A DNA stretch of 64,000 nt from Azospirillum brasilense (GTDB taxonomy: Bacteria > Pseudomonadota > Alphaproteobacteria > Azospirillales > Azospirillaceae), in contig NZ_QOKV01000002.1 of NCBI RefSeq assembly GCF_008365405.1, forward strand, positions 372,001-436,000, given 5' to 3'. Numbering within the stretch: position 1 is the stretch's first letter; each line of letters begins with the position of its first letter. The notes below the pieces were generated by a model, which did no database searches, was not told where the DNA came from, and saw only the letters and a list, made by a program, of their open reading frames with translations. Shown here piece after piece: positions 18,098 to 25,774 of this stretch. Position numbers and translations under genes: made by a program.

Positions 18098-18706
18098 GTG
18101 CCGGTGCATGAGTGGCCGCAGATCGTGCGCGCGTTGCGAAGGCTGCACGGCCTGACCGCCGCGCAGTTCGCCGTTATGCTGGCCACCACCGAGGAAACCG
18201 TCGCCCGCTGGGAATCCGGCGCCATCTTGCCCGACCCGCGGGAGCAAGCGCTGTTGCGCGATGTGCTGACCGGCCATTTCCGCCACCACCCCACCTTCCT
18301 CGGCCTGAAGGCGATGGTGCGGAGCATGGGCGAGAAATGCACCCTCTACACGCCCGGACTGATCGCGCAGGCGGTGTCCCCGCCGCTGGCCCGCTGGATC
18401 GAGCGGCACCGTTTCGACATCATCGGCTCCTCCCTGCTGCCGCGGATCGACGGTCAAACCGCCGAGATGATGGAGCGCTACGCCCTGCCCATGCTGGAGG
18501 GGAGCAGCGACATCCTGTCGGTCACCTACAACGACCGGGCCGTGGCCTGCCGCAACGCCGTCATCAACCGGCGGCTGAGCGTCGTGCCGGTGGACGGCGT
18601 GCGCGTCCTCGTGCTGGTCGACCGGGTGCTCTATCTGGACGACGGCCGGGACATGCCGGACCCGGATCTCCACATGCTCACCGCCGACGAGTTGGTCGAC
18701 GACTGA
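18098..18706 (+). CDS. XRE-type helix-turn-helix protein with uncharacterised C-terminal domain
   Basis: Probable transcriptional regulator, 202 residues. The N-terminal domain (about 1-55) reads as an XRE-like helix-turn-helix: LHGLTAAQFAVMLATTEETVARWESG. The rest (about 60-200) has a compact alpha/beta pattern with PPLARWIERHRFDIIG and VVPVDGVRVLVLVDRVLYLDDG, perhaps a PAS-like sensor fold, which I cannot name with confidence. GTG at 18098 has TGGAGA upstream. Divergent from the small His-rich gene, so the shared 249-base spacer may hold its binding sites. Confidence 0.65.
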   Translation: MPVHEWPQIVRALRRLHGLTAAQFAVMLATTEETVARWESGAILPDPREQALLRDVLTGHFRHHPTFLGLKAMVRSMGEKCTLYTPGLIAQAVSPPLARWIERHRFDIIGSSLLPRIDGQTAEMMERYALPMLEGSSDILSVTYNDRAVACRNAVINRRLSVVPVDGVRVLVLVDRVLYLDDGRDMPDPDLHMLTADELVDD

Positions 18707-18784
18707 CCGCCCCTCCGAAGGTCCGGCTTGCCCCCGGCGGCGTTGTCTGCTCCATGGACGCCGATACGGAGGGGAGCCAAAGCC

Positions 18785-19825
18785 TTGAGCACAGGATTGA
18801 TCGCGTTGCTGGACGATGTGGCCGGGTTGGCGAAAGTCGCCGCCGCCTCGCTGGACGATGCCGCCGGACAGGCGGCGCGGGCGGGGGCCAAGGCCGCCGG
18901 GGTGGTGGTGGACGACGCCGCGGTGACGCCGCGCTACATGGTCGGCTTCACCGCCGACCGTGAACTGCCGATCATCGGCAAGATCGCGCTGGGCTCGCTG
19001 AAGAACAAGCTGGTGTTCCTGCTGCCCCTGGCGCTGGCGCTCAGCCTCGTCGCGCCCTGGGCGATCACGCCGCTGCTGATGCTGGGCGGCGGCTTTCTCT
19101 GCTACGAAGGTGCGGAGAAGGTCTGGGAGGCACTGCGCCCCCACGCGGCGCATCACGACGCGGAGGGACCAGGCGCCGCGGGGCAGGACGCCGCGCAGTT
19201 CGAGCGGGAGAAGGTCAACAGCGCCATCAAGACCGACCTGATCCTGTCGGCGGAGATCATGGCCATCGTCCTGTCCACGGTCGCCGCCGAAACCTCGTCC
19301 TTCTGGATGCAGGCCGCCGTTCTCGCGATCGTCGGGGTGGGCATCACCGGCCTCGTCTACGGCGCGGTGGCGCTGATCGTGAAAGCGGACGACGTGGGCC
19401 TGTCGCTGGCGCAGAACGGGCGCCCGGCGACAAGCCTCCTAGGGCTGCGCACCCCCTCCCCCGGTGCGCCCGGCGGGGCCGACCGGGCGCTCGCCCCGGT
19501 CACCCAGGCGGTCGGGCGCGGGCTGGTCAAGGGAATGCCGGTCTTCCTGAAACTGCTCGCCCTGGTCGGCACCGCCGCCATGCTGTGGGTCGGCGGCGGC
19601 ATCGTCATCCATGGGCTGGAAAGCTTCGGCCTGACCGCGATCGGGCACGCGATCCACGGTGCCGCCGTGGCGGCGGGCGAGGCCGTGCCGGCGGCGAAGG
19701 CCGCGGTGGAATGGCTGGTCGGAGCGGCGGGGGCCGGGGTGTTCGGGCTGCTGCTGGGCGCCCTGCTGATCCCCCTGGTGCACAAGGTGATCGAGCCGCT
19801 CTGGGGCATGGTGAGGGGCAAATAG
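18785..19825 (+). CDS. DUF808 (YedI) family membrane protein
   Basis: Inner-membrane protein of unknown function, 346 residues. The N-terminus MSTGLIALLDDVAGLAKVAAASLDD and VVDDAAVTPRYMVGF are characteristic of DUF808, which fixes the start at TTG 18785 behind GGAGGGGAG; the frame is open upstream but the extra residues are not family-like. Several hydrophobic helices follow, with GGGFLCYEGAEKV in the first half and a large membrane section at about 240-345. Stands alone with a terminator after it. Confidence 0.82.
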   Translation: MSTGLIALLDDVAGLAKVAAASLDDAAGQAARAGAKAAGVVVDDAAVTPRYMVGFTADRELPIIGKIALGSLKNKLVFLLPLALALSLVAPWAITPLLMLGGGFLCYEGAEKVWEALRPHAAHHDAEGPGAAGQDAAQFEREKVNSAIKTDLILSAEIMAIVLSTVAAETSSFWMQAAVLAIVGVGITGLVYGAVALIVKADDVGLSLAQNGRPATSLLGLRTPSPGAPGGADRALAPVTQAVGRGLVKGMPVFLKLLALVGTAAMLWVGGGIVIHGLESFGLTAIGHAIHGAAVAAGEAVPAAKAAVEWLVGAAGAGVFGLLLGALLIPLVHKVIEPLWGMVRGK

Positions 19826-19841
19826 AGCGTCTGGAAGCGCG

Positions 19842-19870
19842 AAGGGGCGGCCCTGCCCGGACCGCCCCTT
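19842..19870 (+). terminator. Terminator after the DUF808 gene
   Basis: AAGGGGCGG (19842-19850) pairs perfectly with CCGCCCCTT (19862-19870), then GGCGTTTG. May also serve the convergent TRAP operon. Confidence 0.75.
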
Positions 19871-20045
19871 GGCGTTTGCCCTTCACACGCGGCCCTGCCC
19901 CGTTTCCACAATGACAAGGACGCTCCATGGACGGGGCTTGGTGTGCCCGGACCGGCCGTGGGTCCGCCGAGAGATCGGAGCGCCATATATTAGTATATCA
20001 GCGCCCCGCCCCGAGGCAAGTCCCCCCTTGCCCTCACATCAGGCC

Positions 20046-21323
20046 TCACATCAGCATGTTCGGCAGGAACAGAACCAGCCCCGGCCACAGCGCCAGCACG
20101 GCGACCAGGGCGATGACCGTGCCGACGAAGGGCAGCGATTCGACGATGTACTCCTCGACCGGGCAGTCGAGCAGGCTGCACACCGTGTACATCGCCACAC
20201 CCACCGGCGGCGTCATCGAGCCCAGCGTGACGATGGTCATCATCAGGATGCCGAAATGCACCGGATCGACGCCCAGCGGCGTGACGATGGGCAGGAAGAT
20301 CGGCGTCAGCAGCAGGACCAGCACCGTGCTTTCCACGAACAGCCCGGCGATGAACAGGAAGATCAGGATCAGCGTGACCACCAGCAGCGGGTTGGTGGTG
20401 AGCTGGGTCATCGCCTCGGCGATGGTCTGGGGCGCCTGCTCGAAGATGATGGCGTAGCCGACCATGCCCGAGAACAGGATAATGAGCATGATCAGGCCGG
20501 TGTCCACCACCGCCTCCTGAAGCGCCTCGGCCACCGCGGCCCAGGTCAGCTCCCGGTGCAGCAGGAAACCGACGACGGCGGCGTAGACGACGGCGAAGGC
20601 GCCGACCTCCGACGGGGTGAACAGGCCGCCGCGGATGGCGAACAGCAGAGCCACCGGGAACAGCAGCGCCCATTTCGCGTCGGCCATCGCCCGCCACACG
20701 GCGCGCAGGGTCGGCCGCTCCGCCATTTCCGGACGGTAGCCGCGCCGCTTGGAAATCAGCCAGACGGTCAGCATCAGGCCGGCCATCATCAGCAGACCCG
20801 GAAGGACGCCGGCCAGGAACAGCCGCCCGATCGACACGTTGCCGACGAAGCCGTAGAGGATCAGACCCAGGCTGGGCGGGATCGTCGCGGTGATCAGCGA
20901 GCCGACCGCGATGGTCGCCGAGGTGAAGCCCTTCGAATAGCCGCGGGCGATCAGGCTGGGGCCGAGGATGCGCGCCTCCATCGCCGCGTCGGCGACCGCC
21001 GAGCCGGAGACGCCGCCCATCAGCGTGGACAGCACGATGCAGACCTGCGCCAGCCCGCCGGACATCCAGGAGACCAGCACGTTGGAGCAGTTGATCAGGC
21101 GGCTGGTGATGCCCGTCCGGTTCATCATGTGACCGGCCAGCACGAAGAAGGGCACGGCCAGCAGCGGGAAGCTCTGCGAGGCTGAGGCGACCTGCTGCAC
21201 ACCGATGGACATCGGAATGATGTCGTTGGTGGCGAAGAAGGAGAAGCCGGCGATGCCGATGGCGAAGGCGATGGGAAGCCCGAAGGCCATCAGTGCGAAG
21301 AAGGTGACGGCAAGAAGGGTCAC
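20046..21323 (-). CDS. dctM: TRAP transporter large permease
   Basis: Large membrane subunit of a TRAP uptake system, 425 residues with about twelve helices. Family features include VPFFVLAGHMMNRTGIT, MGGVSGSAVADAA near residue 95, ATIPPSLGLILYG near 145 and MTPPVGVAMYTVCS near the C-terminus. GTG start at 21323 overlaps the dctQ stop by four bases (GTGA), so the two are translationally coupled. Last gene of the run dctP-dctQ-dctM on the minus strand. Confidence 0.92.
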   Translation of the reverse strand: MTLLAVTFFALMAFGLPIAFAIGIAGFSFFATNDIIPMSIGVQQVASASQSFPLLAVPFFVLAGHMMNRTGITSRLINCSNVLVSWMSGGLAQVCIVLSTLMGGVSGSAVADAAMEARILGPSLIARGYSKGFTSATIAVGSLITATIPPSLGLILYGFVGNVSIGRLFLAGVLPGLLMMAGLMLTVWLISKRRGYRPEMAERPTLRAVWRAMADAKWALLFPVALLFAIRGGLFTPSEVGAFAVVYAAVVGFLLHRELTWAAVAEALQEAVVDTGLIMLIILFSGMVGYAIIFEQAPQTIAEAMTQLTTNPLLVVTLILIFLFIAGLFVESTVLVLLLTPIFLPIVTPLGVDPVHFGILMMTIVTLGSMTPPVGVAMYTVCSLLDCPVEEYIVESLPFVGTVIALVAVLALWPGLVLFLPNMLM

Positions 21324-21838
21324 GGCACGACCTCCTCGATCTCGCCAGCCTTGGGGGCTGGCGCGAAGACCGGTTTGGGGTGGCTGCGCAGCCCGCGCAG
21401 GGTGTCCAGGATCTGTCCGGTCAGCGTGATGGCGAGCAGCAGGCAGCCCACCGGCACCGCCGATGTCACGAAGGCGTAGCTGATGCCGCTGTCGCCGAAC
21501 TGGCGCTCCAGGTTCAGCATGGTCAGCCGGTAGCCCATCACCGTCATGGTGACGAGGAAGGCGAGGACCAGCACGCCCAGCACGACGTCCAGCACGGCGC
21601 GGGTGGAATTGGGCAGGCGCTTGACCAGATAATCGATGCCGATGTGGGCGCGCTTGCGCAGCGCCATGTCGGCGCCGAGGAAGGCGACCCAGACGAACAG
21701 GAGCTGCGCCACGTCCACCGACCAGACCAGGGGATGGCCGAACCAGCGCATGACGCCGGCGGCGAAGACGAGCAGAACGATGGCGGCGAGGAGAAGCATC
21801 GCCAGGACGGCTTCCCCCTTGTGAAACAAGGACGACAT
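21320..21838 (-). CDS. dctQ: TRAP transporter small permease
   Basis: Four-helix small subunit that scaffolds DctM, 172 residues. Helices at about 12-32, 48-66, 86-108 and 128-148; the motif AFLGADMALRKRAHIGIDYLV between helices 2 and 3 is typical of DctQ. Its gene is separated from dctP by about 170 bases that include a palindrome, and it overlaps dctM. Confidence 0.9.
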   Translation of the reverse strand: MSSLFHKGEAVLAMLLLAAIVLLVFAAGVMRWFGHPLVWSVDVAQLLFVWVAFLGADMALRKRAHIGIDYLVKRLPNSTRAVLDVVLGVLVLAFLVTMTVMGYRLTMLNLERQFGDSGISYAFVTSAVPVGCLLLAITLTGQILDTLRGLRSHPKPVFAPAPKAGEIEEVVP

Positions 21839-21914
21839 GATGGCGGTCCCTTGATGGCCGCGGAAGGTGGCGGCGGACGGCGTTGATTTTGAGAGGTGCT
21901 TGCCCCCACCCCGG

Positions 21915-21940
21915 CCCTCCCCCGCTGTCGCAGGGGAGGG
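21915..21940. repeat. Intergenic palindrome between dctP and dctQ
   Basis: CCCTCCCC (21915-21922) and GGGGAGGG (21933-21940) form a perfect stem around CGCTGTCGCA. A second hairpin-forming C/G-rich run follows toward 21970. Similar elements occur at 11169-11207 and 61198-61224. Within the operon it may attenuate transcription or protect the dctP message. Confidence 0.5.
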
Positions 21941-22010
21941 AGAACTGTCCCCTCCACCTCGTAGAGGGGGGTCAGGGAGGAGGCAAGGTCAGCGCAAACC
22001 GATCCCCGCG

Positions 22011-22994
22011 TCAGTTCTGCAGCAGCTTCTCCACTTCCTTATGGAGTTCGGCGTAGCCCAGCTTCTCGTAGACCGGCGCGGTGGCCTTGCGGAACGGGGT
22101 CACGTCGATCTCCTCGATCGTCATGCCCTTGTCCTTCATCTGCTTCTCGAAATCGGCGAGCGACGCCTGGGTGGCGCGCGACGCGCTGTCGCCGGCCTTC
22201 AGCGCCTCTTCCTTCAGGATCGTCTGCTGCTCCGCCGGCAGCTTGTCGAACCAGGCGGCGCTGGTGACGATGCCGGTGATCAGGTTGATGTGGCCGGTCT
22301 TGGTGACGTGGTTGGTCACTTCGTACAGGCGGGAACCGAAGCTGGCCGGATGCTGGGCCTCGACGCCGTCGATCACCTTCTGCTGCAAGCCGGTGTAGAC
22401 CTCCGACCAGCCCATCGGGGTCGGGGTGGCGCCCATGGCGCGGATGGTCTCCATCCACACCGGAGCGCCCGGCGTGCGCATGCGGATGCCGGCGAGGTCT
22501 TCCGGCCCCTTCACCGACTTGTTGGTCAGCAGGTGCCGCTCGCCCTGCCACCAGTTGAAGGACAGCACCTGATGGCCCGACGCCTTGCGCAGCTTGTCCG
22601 ACCACTGGTCGAACATCGGCGAGGTTACGACCTTGCGGATGCCGTCGTAGCCCTGGGCGAGGTACGGGCCGCCCAGAACGCCGAATTCCTTCACGAAGAC
22701 CGCGAGTCGCCCGCCGTCCACGACGACCGCCACGCCAGCCCCGGCGCGGGCCTGCTCCAGGACGTCCTCGTCCTTGCCGAGCTGCGAGCCGGGGAACAGG
22801 CGGACGGCCATCTTGCCGCCGGACCGCGCCTCGACGTTTTTCTTGAACTCCTCCAGCCCCTTGTAGAGCGGGTCCTGCTGGGCCAGCGCCGTGTTGACGC
22901 TGAGCGTGTAGTCGGCGGCCAGCGCGCCGCCGGCGACGGTGGCCAGCGCAAAGCCGAGGGCGGCCACGCGCCAGCTGCGGGTGATGATGCTCAT
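22011..22994 (-). CDS. dctP: TRAP transporter substrate-binding protein, DctP family
   Basis: Periplasmic receptor of 327 residues. A Sec signal peptide (about 1-26, ending GGALAA) precedes the mature domain. Family hallmarks: LYKGLEEFKKNVEARSGGKMAVRLFPGSQLG near residue 50, LAGIRMRTPG with the ligand-binding Arg near 165, and GWSEVYTGLQQKVIDGVEA near 195. GGGAGG precedes ATG 22994. First gene of the TRAP operon, divergent from a GntR gene that is the likely regulator. Probable organic-acid ligand; identity unknown. Confidence 0.92.
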   Translation of the reverse strand: MSIITRSWRVAALGFALATVAGGALAADYTLSVNTALAQQDPLYKGLEEFKKNVEARSGGKMAVRLFPGSQLGKDEDVLEQARAGAGVAVVVDGGRLAVFVKEFGVLGGPYLAQGYDGIRKVVTSPMFDQWSDKLRKASGHQVLSFNWWQGERHLLTNKSVKGPEDLAGIRMRTPGAPVWMETIRAMGATPTPMGWSEVYTGLQQKVIDGVEAQHPASFGSRLYEVTNHVTKTGHINLITGIVTSAAWFDKLPAEQQTILKEEALKAGDSASRATQASLADFEKQMKDKGMTIEEIDVTPFRKATAPVYEKLGYAELHKEVEKLLQN

Positions 22995-23059
22995 GTTTCC
23001 TCCCTTTGAGGACAACGCCTCTTGCACGGAGGCGATTGTTCGATACGCGACTGGTATGG

Positions 23060-23069
23060 TAGTATACAA
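23060..23069. promoter_or_regulatory. Candidate GntR operator in the dctP/GntR divergent promoter
   Basis: TAGTATACAA, centred on the GTATAC palindrome, resembles the T-GTATAC-A type operators recalled for FCD-type GntR regulators of TRAP operons. A degenerate TGGTATGG lies just beside it. Confidence 0.45.
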
Positions 23070-23179
23070 GAATGGTGTTGTCCATGGGCTTGCGAACGGT
23101 GCAGGATGAATCCGCCGCACAGGATCGTCCGGGCGGGCACCGGCGGGACAGACAGAAAAAAGAAGGGATTGGGGGGAGC

Positions 23180-23899
23180 ATGTTGAGGAGGATCGAGCCG
23201 GATTCGACGGAGCCCGTGGCGCGCCGCGTCTTCCGGGAACTGCGCCACGCCATCGTGACGATGCAGTTCCAGCCCGGCCAGCCGCTGTCCGAGCAGGAGG
23301 TCGCGGGGCAGTTGGGCGTCAGCCGCCAGCCGGTGCGCGAGGCCTTCATCAAGCTGAGCGAATCCGGGCTGGTGGTCATCCGCCCGCAGCGCGGCACCTT
23401 CGTCGTCAAGATCTCGGCCAAGCAGGTGATGGACGCCCGCTTCGTCCGCGAAGCGGTGGAACTGGCCGTGGCCCGCAAGGCCGGCGAGGGCTTGCCGCCC
23501 CGCGCCGTAGCGGAGCTGGAGGCCAACCTGAAGGCGCAACGGGAGGCCGCCACGAGCACCAACCCGGCGTCCTTCCTGGAGTTGGATGAAGCCTTCCACC
23601 GCACCATCGCGCTGGGTGTCGATTGCGAATACGCGTGGCGGGTGGTGGAGGAGACCAAGGCCCAGATGGACCGCGTTCGCTACCTCAGCCTGCCGCAGGC
23701 GACCCCGCTGGACCGGCTGATCGCCCAGCACGAGCAGATCGTCGAGGGCATCCGCGCCCGCTGTCCCGACGCCGCCGAGGCCGCCATGCGCGTGCATCTG
23801 CGCGAGATCCTGAATTCCCTTCCCGAACTGGCCCAGCGCTTCCCCGACCTGTTCGACAGCGAGTCCGCCCCCGCCGAACCGATCGCCGAATCCGCATGA
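23180..23899 (+). CDS. GntR family regulator with FCD domain
   Basis: Likely ligand-responsive repressor of the divergent dctPQM operon, 239 residues. Winged helix at about 10-75 with LSEQEVAGQLGVSRQPVREAFIKL and the wing VVIRPQRGTFVV; FCD domain at about 85-220 with LDEAFHRTIAL, QHEQIVEGI and MRVHLREI carrying the expected Asp/His ligand residues. ATG 23180 is preferred because residues before it are not conserved-looking; the frame is open to 23072. Confidence 0.87.
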   Translation: MLRRIEPDSTEPVARRVFRELRHAIVTMQFQPGQPLSEQEVAGQLGVSRQPVREAFIKLSESGLVVIRPQRGTFVVKISAKQVMDARFVREAVELAVARKAGEGLPPRAVAELEANLKAQREAATSTNPASFLELDEAFHRTIALGVDCEYAWRVVEETKAQMDRVRYLSLPQATPLDRLIAQHEQIVEGIRARCPDAAEAAMRVHLREILNSLPELAQRFPDLFDSESAPAEPIAESA

Positions 23900-24021
23900 A
23901 TGCTTAATCCGCATGAGCGCTGGATGCGGCTTGCGCGGTTCGTCTTCGAAGCGCGCGGCGCGTACAACGGCTCAACACGAAAACGGGGTTCGCCCCGCCG
24001 CCCGCCAAAGCCGAATAGCCG

Positions 24022-24070
24022 AAAAAAACAAAGGGGCACGGCCCTGTCCGGCGCCGCGCCCCTTGTTCGT
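24022..24070. terminator. Bidirectional terminator between GntR and LysR genes
   Basis: AAGGGGC (24031-24037) pairs with GCCCCTT (24058-24064), with an A tract to the left and TTGTT to the right. Lies between convergent genes. Confidence 0.65.
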
Positions 24071-24088
24071 CAACCCGTCGAGCGGGAA

Positions 24089-24982
24089 CTAGAACTGGCT
24101 CTCCGCAACCTTCTTGACCAGGAAGTCGCGGAAGACCGCGATGCGCTTGGAATGGCGCAACTCCTCCGGATAGACGAAGAAGGCGTCCACCTTCGACCCG
24201 GACTGATCCGGCAGAACCCGCAAGACATCGTTCAGGCCGGTCACCAGATAGTCGGGCAGCGAGCCGATGCCCAGCCCGCTCTCGACGGCGCGGAAGATCG
24301 CGTACAGGTTGTTGACCTGAAGGACGGTCCGGTCGCGGGCCACCGCATCGGTCACCAGATCGCGCAGCCAATGGGTGTTGGCGAAGGGCGGGCGCAATTC
24401 CTGCGGATAGGTCACCAGATCGTGGGAGGCGAGATCCGCCACCGTCTGCGGCTCACCCTTGCGGTCCAGGTAGCGGCGGTGCGCGTAGAGGTGCGAGCGG
24501 AAGGTCATCAGATGCCGCTGGATCAGGTCCGGCTGGCGTGGCGGGCTGACGCGAATCGCCACGTCAGCCTCGCGCATGCCCAGATCCAGCTCCGTGTCGG
24601 TGATCAGCAGGGTGAGCTGGATGTCCGGGTAGAGCGCCAGGAACTCCCCGATGCGCGGGGTCAGCCATGTCGAGCCGAAGGCCGCCGTGGCCGTCACCTT
24701 CAGCGGTCCCTTGGCGGCGTCCTTGCTCTCGCTCAGCATCGCCTGGGTCATCGACAGCTTCGCGAAGATGTCGCGCGCCGCGTGGTTCAGCAACTCGCCC
24801 TGCTCGGTCAGAATCAGGCCGCGGGCATGCCGGTGGAACAGCGGAACGCCGAGGCTGTCCTCCAGCGCGCTGATCTGCCGGCTGACCGCCGATTGGCTGA
24901 GGTTGAGGGCCTCGCCGGCGTGGGTGAAGCTGCCGGCCTCGGCCACAGCGTGGAACACCCGCAACTTGTCCCAGTCCATCAT
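24089..24982 (-). CDS. LysR family transcriptional regulator
   Basis: Transcription factor of 297 residues. Starts MMDWDKLRVFHAVAEAGSF, with the helix-turn-helix ALNLSQSAVSRQISALED at about 25-45 and FHRHARGLILTEQG immediately after. The effector domain has TWLTPRIGEFLALYPDIQL and EADVAIRVSPP. Adjacent ATG codons at 24982 and 24979 are both possible. Its target is not evident: the upstream neighbour is an Lrp gene on the same strand, with a 14-base palindrome between them that may be its own operator. Confidence 0.87.
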   Translation of the reverse strand: MMDWDKLRVFHAVAEAGSFTHAGEALNLSQSAVSRQISALEDSLGVPLFHRHARGLILTEQGELLNHAARDIFAKLSMTQAMLSESKDAAKGPLKVTATAAFGSTWLTPRIGEFLALYPDIQLTLLITDTELDLGMREADVAIRVSPPRQPDLIQRHLMTFRSHLYAHRRYLDRKGEPQTVADLASHDLVTYPQELRPPFANTHWLRDLVTDAVARDRTVLQVNNLYAIFRAVESGLGIGSLPDYLVTGLNDVLRVLPDQSGSKVDAFFVYPEELRHSKRIAVFRDFLVKKVAESQF

Positions 24983-25125
24983 CCCGTCCTGCTTCCCGAT
25001 GCCTTTGTCTGTTGGTCTGGGTCTGTCAGCGGGAAAATTCGCCGCGCGACCCTGTTCCAATACTGTTTATGGCAAAACGCGGCCCAGGTCTTCCATCGCG
25101 AACGTCAGAGTAAGACGCCGTGGAC

Positions 25126-25139
25126 ATTAGACGTCTAAT
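25126..25139. promoter_or_regulatory. Perfect 14-bp palindrome upstream of the LysR gene
   Basis: ATTAGACGTCTAAT is a perfect palindrome in an AT-rich stretch, about 145 bases before the LysR start and just behind the Lrp stop. It may be an operator; a T tract beside it also permits weak termination of the Lrp transcript. Confidence 0.5.
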
Positions 25140-25151
25140 TTTTTGCCCACC

Positions 25152-25634
25152 TCACTCCGCCAGATGGCTCAGCGGCAGAGCCGTGCGGTAGCGCACCTGC
25201 TTCAGGGCAAAACTGGACCGGATGTTGGCAACTCCGGAAATCCGCGTCAGGTGCTCCTTCAGAAAGCGCTCATAGCTGGCGAGGTCGGGGACCACCACGC
25301 GCAGCAGGTAATCGGCGTCGCCGGTCATCAGATAGCATTCCATCACCTCCGGCAGCGCCATCACCGCGGCCTCGAAGGCGTCGATCCGCTCCTCCACTTG
25401 GCGTTCCAGACTGACGCTGACGAAGACGTTCACCGGCAGATCGACCGCGGCGGGATCGACGAGGGCGACGTGGCGGGTGATGACGCCGGCCTCCTCCAGC
25501 GCCTTGACCCGGCGCAGGCAGGGGGACGGCGACAGGCCGACGCGCTCCGCCACTTCGTTGTTGGGCATCCGCCCGTCCTGCTGGAGCAGGGCCAGGATCT
25601 TCCGGTCGATCCGATCGAGTTTGATTTTTGGCAT
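25152..25634 (-). CDS. Lrp/AsnC family transcriptional regulator
   Basis: Regulator of 160 residues. N-terminal helix-turn-helix (about 1-60) with [18 protein letters not shown] and [23 protein letters not shown]-terminal RAM effector domain (about 75-150) with [20 protein letters not shown]. It is divergent from the E1-like dehydrogenase gene across 140 bases and is the obvious candidate to control it, responding to an amino acid or keto acid. The pair recalls the mdeR-mdeB arrangement of methionine catabolism in Pseudomonas. Confidence 0.88.
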   Translation of the reverse strand: MPKIKLDRIDRKILALLQQDGRMPNNEVAERVGLSPSPCLRRVKALEEAGVITRHVALVDPAAVDLPVNVFVSVSLERQVEERIDAFEAAVMALPEVMECYLMTGDADYLLRVVVPDLASYERFLKEHLTRISGVANIRSSFALKQVRYRTALPLSHLAE

Positions 25635-25774
25635 CCTATGCCGCCTGAGCCAGTTCAGCGCAATCAGATGCTAAACCGGCGGCGTTTCCAGCGCCACTTT
25701 GCAAACTCCTGCCGCGGCACAAATGATAGGCTTCACCGATCATCGACCGCCGTTCCGTCAAGAGAGGCACCAAC

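Noticed and set aside
19985..20010. AT-rich ATATATTAGTATAT patch as an operator
   Set aside because: It lies downstream of both convergent units (the DUF808 gene and dctM), so a promoter or operator role has no obvious target gene.
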